Positions 38,190 to 50,600 of a stretch of 64,000 nt of DNA are shown here, one piece after another. The notes beneath the pieces are model-generated. The model was not told where the DNA came from. It made no database searches and saw only the letters and a list, made by a program, of their open reading frames with translations. Numbering within the stretch: the stretch's first letter is position 1; every line of letters starts with the position of its first letter. The stretch comes from Tyto alba. Its lineage: Eukaryota > Chordata > Aves > Strigiformes > Tytonidae. Made by a program: the position numbers and the translations under genes. Where the stretch lies: assembly GCF_018691265.1 (NCBI RefSeq), contig NW_024881327.1, positions 24,173,936 through 24,237,935 of the forward strand. The letters run 5' to 3'.

Positions 38190-38305
38190 TCTCATAGCTT
38201 TGGAATAATTTAGATTGGAAGGGACCTCACAGTGTTATTTGATCTGACTCCAGTCAAAGCTGGGACAAGTTTTAGAGAATTATGCAGTCTGGCTGGTGCA
38301 TGTTG
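38190..38305 (-). mobile_element. Old CR1 LINE 3' end
   Basis: The minus-strand CR1 tail is seen in plus-strand view: CTCATAGCTTTGGAATAATT, then ATTGGAAGGGACCTCACAG, then the TCAAAGCTGGGACAAGTTTTAG block that follows in CR1 3' regions. It is strongly diverged, and similarity is lost after about 38305. Confidence 0.75.
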
Positions 38306-40271
38306 CATTCCTCAGGGGGAGATGCATTGCTGCAGCCCTATGGGAGACAGTAGATTTCTCCTCTTTGAATCTGACTAATCTTTTTAGCTTGTGATACATC
38401 CACAGAACACGACCTGATTGATCCCTCCTGACCTTTATAGACTCTTCCTACATGTGAGAAGGTAACTGCTGCCTTCAAGGAAATGTTGAAATTGCTACTA
38501 AGTAATTACAGCCTGGTCTCTTTCTAATCCTGTCCTGCTGTACTTGCTTCTGGGAGGAGCTAAGTCTAAATACATAGACAGATTCTTACCTGCAAGAACA
38601 AAGTCTGGAATATAAATTTCAACAGACTTCACAGTGATCTTAGTAGGAGTATGGTCTTTCTCCTTGTGAAGTTTCTAAAGTTTAGGAGAGCTTTTTGTTA
38701 ATGGAAGTAGTTTGGCACTTTTGATTGTGTAATAACACATTATGAGGATGCATGAGCATGACGATGAAAAAATCCTTTCTCGTAATGGGAAAACTGATGC
38801 ATATTGAGCATGTTACACAGGCTATTTTTCTTATTTTTTGCCAAAATAGTTATGTCTGCGATTTGAGGACATTGAAATCAGGTGATCTGAGGTACTCTGT
38901 TCTCATAGTGCCCTTTAGTACTGTGATTAAATAAATTCCCACTCACTAGAAGATCATAAGTAATCTACTTAGTAAAAAAAATCAGGTTTACTCAGGTAGT
39001 TTTAAAATTTAGTAGAGTGTCCTATTGTGAAATAGTTGTTCTTAGCAACACAGATGTGTTAAGACCAAAAAAAAAAAAAAATGTTAATCAGGCAAAGCTG
39101 TGCTGTTTTTAATTCAAATCACTCAGCATTTGCTGTTTATATCCTCCACTTTCTTTACACTGAGGTGAGACAATGACAAAGGTATTCTTAGTGGCTCATT
39201 CTCAAATTCATTTTTTTAGTCTATGGATTATGACATACCTTGTCATTAAACTGTCAGTTGGCTAAAAATACATTTCAAAATATTTACTAATTTTCCTAAT
39301 AGAAGAAAGGAAATTTTTCAATAAGGAAAATATATTTTTCCATTTTACAGGGAGACTATTGTGTAATTAATGCCATTCTTACATATGCATTAGAGAATGT
39401 AAAATACATTGTACAGTTATCACAGGGAAGGTTTGTTTATCGAATAAAATCAGATAATCTCCATTTTTCAGAAAAAAATCATGTAGACCGTAAAGAACAC
39501 AAGATCTCAGTGAACAGTGGGAAAACATTTGTCCCAAAATAGTTGTTACATTTCTGACCTAATTTCCAATCCATAATTCTAAAGGGAAACTTTCAAAATA
39601 TCTTCAGCAAATAAAGCTTGGAACTAAAACTAGCAGCACCAAATGATACAGCAAGGATGAACTCAGTGGAAATACTGCATTTATGACACATTATAATTTT
39701 CCTCACACTTTTCTCTCAGATCACCCTTAATTTTCCATAGGTAATAGCTACTTTTCTTTCTCTTTCTGTTCATCCAAAGCTAATGACTTATTCCCTTGCT
39801 AATATCTCTTCTGGTCCACAGGTACTAACCATACTTGTCTCTCACGTTATCTAGCTGATTAACATACTTAAGTTAAAGTCAGAGCAGTTGTACTCCATTT
39901 GTATTTGCTTCTGTTTCGGTGTGAGTTCAATTCAGTGTGTGAATTTATCCCTTTAACTATGCCAGTTGGACTAATAACTGGTATTTCTTTTTCCTGTATC
40001 TTTGCTTTCCACTTTCTAGCTAGTTAATTCTGGTATTTGTCATATGTCATGGGGGAAAAGTGATGAGAAGATGATCTGCCCTTCACATGGTCTTGGTCAA
40101 TCTTATTGATCATTCCAAATTATCAGAATGTAAACACAGGGGAGTGCCACAAGATAAGAGATTTTGCAGCAATATTGCCTTGTGAAATTCCTGCCCAAAA
40201 TTCATAGTCATGACCCTTTTAGCCATTAGAGTTGAATTTTTGTATCATTAGATAACTGAAGTAACACATTC

Positions 40272-40298
40272 AAAAAAAAAAAAAAAAAAAAAAAAAAA
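40272..40298. repeat. Poly(A) run
   Basis: Twenty-seven consecutive A followed by an A-rich CCAAATCAAAAC stretch. It is the longest homopolymer in the window. Confidence 0.9.
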
Positions 40299-41564
40299 CC
40301 AAATCAAAACAAAAATAACCCACCCTAGCTAGTTATAACAGTTTATAGGGGAGCACAGCTGATAGAGGTGAACTGTGGCTGGGGGTGCAGATGAACAGCC
40401 AGGAAAGTTACCACTTCAGGCTGCCTGTATTGCTTTGAACCTGGTTCTTGCTGAACTGCAACCAACCAGTTGTCCTCTGAGCGTTACTTACAGTAAGATC
40501 TGGGAAAACCAGGTTTGTAAAACCTTTTGTCTCACTAGATGAAAAAAATTAGCCTTATGTTCAAGCACATGAACAGTGTTTGATTCACAGCCTTACACTA
40601 ACAGTAATTTAGTTACATGAGGAAATTTGATTATGTATTTTTCTACTTTTGTGTATTGTTTTCCACACTATACTGTATCTTGATGTGCTCTTTTCTGATT
40701 CCTTGTGAGCAAGAATACCCAACTTTATTTACCAGGCATTAAGTTCAAAACGAGAAAACCCAAAGATTAATGAAATTACAGTAAAAGAACAGAAAGTTGA
40801 GGCTGTCAGAAGACTAGAGGAACATTTAGAAGTTGTCAGCAAGGAATGCAGGAATAAAGATCTATTACATAATCATATTAAACACAAACCTCACTGAGTC
40901 ACGGGCTCATCTCTGCTGCTATGGAAACTATTTTCTGGGTAGTCATAGAATCAGTGCAATGAAGTGATTACAAGCAAGGAAGAACGTGAAATACAATGTG
41001 AAACTTCTTTTTGAAATACTGATAAACATCTAGACAGATAAAAATGGGTTTTAATAAATGAGGAATACATAGTAAAATATTTTGAAGTTTTTATAAACTT
41101 TTCTTGTTCCCTACTGACACAAAAATAAACTCTATGGAAATAAACTCTTCATTATTTTTAAGAACGATCCAGTAGTCTGGCAGTGACAATGTAATTATGG
41201 GATGTTGGTAACAAAGTTCAAATGAGTTAACATAGCAGCTTGATCACACATTTCAGTATTACTGAAGAAATCTTTCTAAATTAGAAGTCAGCACAGCTGA
41301 TACCTCCCCATGATTACCAGAAAATGTATCTTGTGAATTAGTATTTTTTATTACTTGAAAATTTTACAGTTACCTGAATAATGACAAATAGTGTATCTGA
41401 GTTAATGGAATGCACTTTTGAGGATTACATCAACGAAACATAATTCAATTTCACAATTTTCTTTGCAAGAATTTGTCATTGTTTTCTTTAGTTTCAACCA
41501 CAGAAAAGCTCCCGATAGTGAATCCTCAGCTTTTAAATGATATCTGAGTTTTATTTTTTTGTTT

Positions 41565-41569
41565 GTTTG
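41565..41569. repeat. Target-site duplication, left copy (LTR copy 3)
   Basis: GTTTG, identical to 42644-42648. The left side lies in a GTTT repeat, so the match is slightly less informative than for the other copies. Confidence 0.8.
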
Positions 41570-42643
41570 TGTTGTGGTTTAGGCCCGATTGGCAGCCAAC
41601 CACAATGCAGCAGCTCTCTCTCCCTTCCCCTCCGGCAATGAGAAGGGACAGAGAGCCAGGCTTGGGGTTCAAGATAGGACTGGGATGGGGAAAAATCCCC
41701 CTTTTATGATCACGAGCGAAAGGCAGACTCGTTAGGGGAAGAAAAAAAGAACATACATTCATTACAGACACTAACAACATGTAACAGAGTAGGACAGTGA
41801 GAAACATTGCCACATCTTGAGAACACCTTCCCCCCATCACTCCCTTCTTCCCGGGCTCAGCTCTGCTCCCGATACCTCTACTTCCTCCCCCCAGTGGCGC
41901 AGGGGCAGGGAATGGGGGGTGCAGTCAGTGCTGCTGCTTTTTCCATCTTCAGTGGGGGGAGCTTCTGGACCTTCTTCCCCCTGACCCATCGTGGTCCCCC
42001 TCTCACAGGAGACAGTCCTCCACAAACTTTCTCCGACATAAATTCCTCCCATGGGCCGCAGCGTTCCCCACACTGCTCCGTCATGGGTCACTAATTTCCT
42101 CCGACTGGATTCCCTCCCACGGCTGCAGCCCTTCCCGAGCTGCTCCGACGTGGGACTCCCCTGCAAGCTGCAATCCTCCCAGCACTGAATTACAGCCATG
42201 GGGCTACCTTTTCCCATGAGACCCCGGCCTTCTTTGGGCACAGCACCTTGATCATCTGAGCAGGAGCAACAGGCCATAAATCAATGTCTGCTCCACCATA
42301 GATCTTCATGGGTGGCGGGGGGGGTGCCACCCTGCCATCTCACCACAGAATACAGGGGGGTCTCTGCTCCGGCACACCTCCCCCCTCCTTTCTTCCTCCG
42401 TTCCTCCACTGACCTTGGTGTTCATGCAGCTGCAGCAACTCCTCCTCACAAGTCCCACTGCCTGTCACCATGTCCCTTCTTAAATACGTTATCGCAGAGG
42501 CGCAGCCGATTGGCTCAATTTCCCAAACAGAAGTGGAGCTGACGTGGAGCTGGGGGAGCTTCAAGAAGCTTCTCACAGGGGGCCTCCCCGATAGCCCCCT
42601 CCCCTGCCACCAAAACACTCCACCACTCACTCAACCCAGGACA
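41570..42643 (-). mobile_element. Solo LTR of an endogenous retrovirus (copy 3)
   Basis: The plus strand begins TGTTGTGGTTTAGG and ends CAACCCAGGACA, 1074 bp, flanked by the perfect 5-bp duplication GTTTG (41565-41569 and 42644-42648). By eye it is closely similar to copy 1 over the whole length. It keeps two 67-bp internal units (cores at 42074-42080 and 42141-42147) and the TATA-like box (plus-strand CTTAAATA, 42479-42486). The poly(A) signal position carries AATGAA instead of AATAAA (plus-strand TTCATT, 41758-41763). No internal retroviral genes are present, so it is a solo LTR formed by LTR-LTR recombination. Confidence 0.93.
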
Positions 42644-42648
42644 GTTTG
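42644..42648. repeat. Target-site duplication, right copy (LTR copy 3)
   Basis: GTTTG, identical to 41565-41569. Confidence 0.8.
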
Positions 42649-44634
42649 TTTGATTGTTTTTTAGTGAGATACCCTACATGTAAAATTGCTTAGAATTTCT
42701 AGTTGCTGCTCTGTGAATTATCTATTTGTAGTCTATTCTGGTAATGGCAATGGCTCTCGGTTCATGACCTGCTAACGGCTGTATTCACTTAAGCAAAAAA
42801 AAGACAGTCCTCAACTGTATCTTAAAAAACAAACCATCCCATCTTTTCTTTCACAATAGTGAAATATAGGCAAGCTTAAAATATTTTGTTCAGTGCAAAA
42901 ACATATGTCCAAAATTAAACATTTTCAAGCTGGCATATAGATGAAGAGACTGCCTTGATCAAAATTATTTACTTGGCAAGTGTTCAGTTGGATATGTGAA
43001 CACATTCCTGCAAAAATGAGCACTCCAGCTCTTCTCTTGTGTTCTCTTACCAGCGTAATGAGTTCATTGAGCTTGCCATGGCATCTGAGGAGGACTGGCA
43101 ATTGGGATCAGAGGGCAGTGTTAGAACTCCTTTTTAGCTGTCACAGGTTATTATATCAGGTTACTTTTCTGTCAGGAATGCAGCCTGAGGCTGGATGGAG
43201 TCATACCTTCTTAAACATTTGTAAACCGCAGAAGGAATAATGTAGTTTCTGCATTGTACCCAGGTGCCAGGACAGGAAATTTTCAGCAGCAATCCTATCT
43301 TCACATATTCTCTCTTCTCTCCCACTACACATTTCTGTCCCTTCAACACAATAGGCTGGTTCTTCTGATGTCGATATTTTGGGGTTTTTTGCATTGGGTC
43401 ACAGAATCAGGAACTGTAAGGAACTGTAGGGAAAATAAAATATTTTCACTTTTGCATGTGCATAAATTTATTTATATATATTTCTCCTACCAGTTCATTC
43501 TCCAAATTTTAAAGGGATGGGAGAGAAAAGTAGAAGGAACTGGAACAGCTGCTGCTGCCTTTTTCATATTGTGAGACCACATCTTGAGTCAGTCAAACTC
43601 AGTGCTGCATGCAGCTACTGCTGCCCAGGCTGTCTCCTATTATGGGTGTCTCCTGGCTCTCATGCATTCCTCTTCCACTGTCTCCCATTTGATTTTGTAG
43701 AGTCTGACAGAGACCTTGATGGGTGTTTTTTTGTGATCCCTTGATTCCAATAATAATGTGGAATTGCAAATAGATGACAGGATTTGTCCATGGCCATCAC
43801 AGCTACATGAAAAGATCTCACGATTACAGTCAGTGCTTGTATGGTGGGCAATTTATGTCTTTGTTTGGAGGACTTATTTTTAAAGTTGAGGGTAAAATAT
43901 GTTATTGCAGCCTTAATAGAAGCTTTACAGAAAGGCCTCAGCATCAGCTTTTATTCATACCTTCTGTCAGTTTTACAAATCCCAGAAACTTCATTTTTGC
44001 AATACTGATCAGCCAATTCACATCTCCTATAACTGGTATTGTTATATCATTTTCCAGTTAATAAGGATAGAATACACATTTAGAAGGACAAAATTTAGCA
44101 CCATGTGTTTCTTTAGGCATCTTGACTTCCCTGGAGTGTGTTAAGGTGTTCTCATTTATGTGAAATCCCCACAAGTGTGCCCCAGGAACCTATTGGCAAC
44201 GCAGTTGTGAACTCAGGAACACTTGCCAAAGAAGTGATAACTTTACTGTAGACGAATAAGGGAAAATCAAATGCACCGACTCTCCAATTATCTCGCTTCT
44301 GGGTACGAGAAAACATTAATAAAATACTGTTTTTATTATCTGCTTTAGAACTGAAGTAGTAGAGACTGAAACAAAGTTTTAGATAGCTGCATAGCATTTG
44401 GAACTAGATAGGACAGTCTGACTGCAATGAATTCCAAGATATTTTGAAAAATAGTAACATATTATTAGATCTATTTGGTACTCTCATATGAGAAGATAAT
44501 TGCAAATGATGAAAAATACCAATAACATCAACTATTACTGAGACACAGTATGGTTGTTTTAGTGGTGTATAGATAAAACAATTTCTGAAACAAAGTCAGT
44601 TCTAATTGTGCTCAATCCTTCAGCAGTTAAATAG

Positions 44635-44685
44635 GTATCATATAGGTATAGGATATATATAGGTATATATAGGTATATGTCGTAT
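44635..44685. repeat. TATAGG/TA microsatellite
   Basis: Repeated TATAGGTATA units with TATATA interruptions. Confidence 0.8.
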
Positions 44686-47600
44686 AACTTAGTTTTCCCA
44701 AATACTATTTCTGTAAAAGCACATATGAATTATGCTGCTTGAAAAAGAAATGCATTTAATATATGGTCTTAACATTCATGTCATTTAACACACAGGTTAT
44801 AAAAATGAAATAGAGTACTTTCTGATGTGTTGAATTCTGAGCTGCTTTTGCCACAGATACCTGGTAGGTAAGAAAGCACTGAGGGAAAAGTGAATAGCTT
44901 GTTGTTCTCTACTAGCTGTAAGGTTTCAAAGCCACCATGTTATTACACTGCAGTTTCCTTTTTTTCAGGCTATTGTGTGAAATTAAACTGCTCATTTGCA
45001 ACTCTGAATACTGTTTTGGGACACTATTTCTGCTTCAGAAGGAGCAGTATTCTTTTTTATGGGATTTAGTATGAAGAAGTCTCTTCATAGGATTCTGCTC
45101 GGTCTGCATCCATCTCTCCACCCAGGCCTACTCATTCACTTGAAATGAACCCTTTATGAAAAGATTAATGGTGCTCTGTTTCCCTACGAAAAACAAGGAA
45201 TTAAATCTGCAAAGGCACCAAGTGGGGTGGGTCTGAGTCTCTTCAAGTGCTCTCAGAGCAAAGGGAGGGGGGTGGGTATGGGTGTCTCTTCAGAGGCCTT
45301 CCTTCAGTTTGGCACTACGTTGAAATGAAATCTCTGAAGTGAGATCTGTAACTTTGGATAAAAGAACATGCTTGTATTCAAAAGCCTGTATAGGTTCGGT
45401 AGTATAAGAAATAGGAATCTGTGCAAAGCAGTGGAACATGCATTTTTTAGTGAATAATTGATACAGACAGAACACAATCAGGAAATTGCTTCAGAAGGTA
45501 AAAAAAAATCAATATAGCATGGGTTGAAAATTATTTACTTTAGATTTTTTTATATAACACTGCATTTCCATATGCCAAAAGAAATGTTTCCCCACAGACA
45601 TTTGTAATATTATCTTGAATAACAAATTAGTGACTTCTTTATGCATGTTGATAATAGGATCTATTTCTTTGAGTGCTGCAATGTTACCTTCATGTAGATT
45701 TATGGAACTGTGCTTTTGTGCTTTCTGGAAGATCTGAAAAAATCTCTACTGAATTAAAGAACATATTCTGAAAATTTATGTGTTATTTGTAAATTACTCC
45801 AATATCTTTCATGGAATATTTTAGCTTTCATAATATTAGAATTCAGTACTATAACTAAGTTCTAAATGTAAGTGAAGTTGGAAGATCAAAAAGAAGCGAC
45901 TTTAACCTAAATATTTTAGTTTAAACTCTTTTATTAAGTTCAGTGGGAACTTTGCTTCAGTAAACAGTGAAAAGGATGAGAAGATTTGATCGTAAAATTT
46001 TTTGATACCTGGATATAAGGAAATAAGATAAAACTTAGGATACTCAAAGATTTAAGAGCTTTATTTTTTTAATGATTTTGCTGTAACAATTTTACAGTAT
46101 ATTCAATTTATGCAGCAATTATCTAATAAGGTTGGAAAATTAACTGCTAATTAAACAGTTATAAATAGTGATGCAAGGCACAGTCAAATAATAAGTGTCT
46201 TACAGAGAAGTGATACTGTCCTTTCTTTCACAATGCTGTGTGGTAACTTCTTTTGATGCAGAAATATCTGAAATTTTCAGCTCTTTTTGACAGTTCGACA
46301 GGCCATGTCCATGTCCACCTAGAAGTGTTTATCATGACTCAGTGAAAGTGGTACACTTAAAATCTCTAAAATTTAAGAGCTTATATGAATGAAAGGAATT
46401 TGTAATTAGAGTCATATGCTGTGCCTAAACAGCAGCTGATTCAAAAATATTACAATGTCATTTGCTCGGTGATTATATGCTATGCATTTGAGTGTTACTC
46501 ATTTTTCTTTACTCTGGTTGACCCTTTCTCTGCTTACATTTAAACCATAACATGAAAGTAAGGATTAAAGTTAAAAAGTAGGAAGTGTTTGCTGTAATTT
46601 ACCGGCCATTACAGTTTTTCAAGTATATTAACCTCTGTGTTAGCTCTTTGCAGACTTCATTCATCATCCTTAATCTATTGATGAATTTTTCTGAACATTC
46701 ACAAAGTGCTCAAGAATATTAAACAAAACTTATCAGGATGTAAAATCCAACTGAGTAAGATGTCCTCTTTTATCCCATCAAAATCCAACTATTCTTTTTG
46801 GTTTGCTGTACATTTGAAAAAGTTCTTGTTTGTCAATGACAATTTTTATTTTTATTTTCCTTTCAGAAGGATCCAATCTCCACTAGCTATATTAAAAATT
46901 ATTTACAGGTCATAAATTTCACATGATACCAAGAATATGACAATTTATAAATCTCTACGTATATGCCACTACGTTGTATACAGTCAAACACTTATCTACG
47001 TAGATCTAAACTAATAAAGTATAAGGCTTGATTATACTCTCCAAATTAATAGTCTCCCTGCACAAGTCCAAAGGTACATTAGCACCGTCTAGACCTAAGG
47101 AAGGAGCAAGTACAGAACTTCCTCACATGTCTGTTCAGGGAGTGTTTATTACTGGACTCTGACACATCATTCTGTCTATGTGAATAATAGCACAATATTA
47201 GATTTTCAGTGTGATGGCTAGTAGACAAAAAGTTTGGAATTGATTGATTTTGATGCCATGCGAAGCAATGTGCTACTTAGTCATATGGCATTGCTTATCA
47301 GTGTTGCTGTGTTGCTCTTCTGAAGTTTTCCCCTTGACTGTTCAGTGGTATTGATGGTTTGGCTAATTTTCTGCCAGTTTTACAGTTCACTCATCCAGTC
47401 CACATGTCCTTTGTTTGGCTACCAGGATACAGTGGGAGACTGTATCCAAAAGCTTTGCTAAGATCAAGATAAATTATATCATCTGCTCCCCCTTCCATCT
47501 ACAGAATCAATCATTTGATTATAAGAAACAGTTACTTTAATCAGGTGTGATTTGCTAAAAATCACCTTTTTGTCCTCTTTGTCCTTTAGTTGGAATATTA

Positions 47601-50600
47601 AATAACGTCACTTACGAATGAGTTTAACACAATAGATTTAGAATATTAAAACACAAATTTAATATAATCTTTTAACAGAGCAAACACTGTTTGCTTTACA
47701 ATGAAATAAATTGTGTATACTGTTAGCTTTTGACATTTCAATGAGTTAGATTTAAATTTCCCCTCCATGGGAGCTGGGATTGGAGGAAGAGATTACAAAT
47801 AAATGAGAAGCAAAGTAATATGTTAATTATTAATGACTCTGTGCTGCTTGGTAATTATCAGTTAATAATCCTCAGGGAAGCCTCTTGGTATTAAGATTTA
47901 AACTCAGTTTGGAGAGAATAACTGCATGGACCATGGAACATCTGCCCTTGAATTGAAATTAATTACCAGAAATGTAGCAGATAAACAGCCACATTTTCCT
48001 ATATAGGTTCAATATTTTTTTAGGCAAATAAGTACAATAAAACTTCAGATTGATTGATATCACATGATATGGTCTATATACTAGGAAAGTATATAGGAAG
48101 CCAAAGCATTCATACCTTGTATTCAAAATACAAAGACATTCAGGCAAATGAAGATTCAACAGGAAGAATCAGCTACAGACTAAAAAAGTTCTAAGTCTGG
48201 AAACATTTCAGCAATAATGTTTACAGCACTTTTGATTTCTCTGGAATCATCATACTTTGGATAAATTAAAGGTTAGTCAACCATTCACAAAAAAACTCAA
48301 ACAAATGACTGGTCACTGTCTTTTTACTTTAAAAGTATCAGAAATACTGGTTACAGTGAGAAACACAAATCTAATGAGTAATGAGATGTCATTCTAATAA
48401 AAAAAAAGTAGATTTCCTTATCTGCTAGGTGTTTTTTTTGTTTTTGTTTTTTTTTTTTTTTTCTTCCCAATAGCCATATATTAAATGTTAATGGTAAAGG
48501 AAAATGCTTTTCATCTTTGGTCATAAAGAATTCTGTCACCAATATGAAAAAATATGTATTTTCTTTAACTTTAATTGAGTACATTGATGCAAAAAGAACA
48601 TAAAACTTACATAAAACAAATTTGAGAGAACAACTGTTTTATGGGCAAAAGGTCAAAAAATTATTGTTCATATGTGTTATGAGTTAAAATTTAAGTCTGT
48701 GGTCACTTATTTTGATAATATCTTAATGTGAAATTTAACCCTAAAAGATTCAGGACATTAAATATGATTAGATAATAGAAGAAAGCATATCACACAAAAT
48801 AACTTTGTATTTTAAGAGTATTAGTTTCTGTAAGTGTCTTAACTATCCTGCAGTGGGCAATGTAAGTAACTGTCTGTGCCTTGTTTCTGTAACTATTTTT
48901 TTACAGATTTTCATTTCAGACAAAGGTTTGTTTCCCCACAATATTAACTGTGTTGGTTTATTGCTAGTATTTTAATAAGGTACATGATAAAACCAAAATT
49001 AGAAAAGGTGTTCCTTGTTCTAAAAGAAGTCACCCATGCTCAACTGCTTGTGCAGCACAAAACCTTGATGTTATAAACCAAACTTGTCTTATATGAAGCT
49101 GCAAACGTATTTTAAAATTGAATCATTATCTGCTGAGATATTAACATACTTTAAAAATACTGTAGCAGATAGTAATCCTGTTTCAGGATAATCTTACAAT
49201 GATGCAGAACTCTGCTACTAGAGATGCAGTGAGCTGTTAAGATTAGTGCATATTTAATAACACTGCTAGAGAAATCAATTTATATATCATGGACCAAATT
49301 TAAGAAACTCATAGCATAAACTTTATGTAAAGCGTCATAGTTTAATTATGTAGCAGTCATTACCTTTAGAGAATGCAGTTTCTGTGATAGTAACAACACA
49401 GAGGTATATTTGCTGGGAGAAGGGATAACTAAAGCTCTAAGACCATTGCCAGATGCAGTGCACACTCAGGGTTACATGACTGGGAGATCTGCCATGCTGC
49501 TACATGCTGCTTCCCCACTCTCATTCCCAGCGAATGCAGCTGTGTCTGTCATAGATTATTTTTAGGCTAGTCTACATCTAGTGCATGTCTTGTGTTGTTC
49601 ATTAGAAACATCTCAAAAATAAAATGTTAAGTGGTGATAGAATAATTTAGAACAGTTTCAGGGGAGGGAGGGAACAGCGGAATGGAAGAGAGGAAGAAGA
49701 GGAAGAAAGTTCACAGAAAGATTTGGAATAGACTCCAACGATGCCCCAAACTGGATATCTTATCCTTATAGGAAACACCATTATGCTGGTGTTTTCTTCT
49801 AAATAGAAAAAAAATCCAGTTAATCAGCATGGTGTCTTTGTCATCACAATATATTATCTCTTTCCCCCACTTTCCCTTACCTCTCCTGCTGCTGGGGTGT
49901 GAAAGGGATGCTTGAGTGTCCATATTGGTGTTTGTGGGAGATCTAACTTTGCTATAACCTCTTTCATCTGATGCCAGCAGGAGCAGCTTGTCATAGATCT
50001 TCCAGTCAGTCTTAGGGACAACTTGCCTCTCTCCTGGACTTTGTCCTTCTTGGAATGTGTAATCTGCCTCTTCTCCCTCCTTGAGGAAACAAAGAGGAGA
50101 GGAACAAGACAGACTACAAGAAGAGGAAACAAAGTGTAACTGCTGAGCAGGAGAGCAAAGACATCTTTGGAGACTTCTTTCATTAGCCCCCAAACCAGAC
50201 CTCATAGTTCCTGTGTTCCCACAGACTCCTATTTGTTCTCCATTGGTTTCACCACCCTGGAGTAACTCATATATCCTCTTTTCTCTGATAAAACCTGCAT
50301 TCCAAAGCAGTGAAGATAATATTGCTTTATTCCTTAGTATATTTTCTAACAGGTATTGTTATCAAGGATTATTATAATTATTTTAAAGGTTATTAAAATA
50401 AGATAATTCTTCCTATTATATTCTGTTTAATAAAAGCTCATTATTATGGAACAGTCTTTCCCCTGTTTGCAGAGCAATGAGTTAATTATTTTCTGGCTTT
50501 AAAGAGAAATACCTCATATTTGGTAGCTTGTACAAAGCCATCAAGACCACAGATATCTGTGAGTATTTTTGTCAGAGCTCCATCTGGAAAAGAGAAGTGA

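Larger units (their letters stand above)
30211..41564. other. SGCZ downstream intron, middle part
   Basis: About 11 kb of AT-rich sequence. It holds an old CR1 3' end at about 38190-38305, a diverged 48-bp tandem duplication at 37674, A runs (31029-31044, 39067-39081, 40272-40298) and purine-rich stretches such as 31855-31890. No gene was recognised. Confidence 0.55.
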
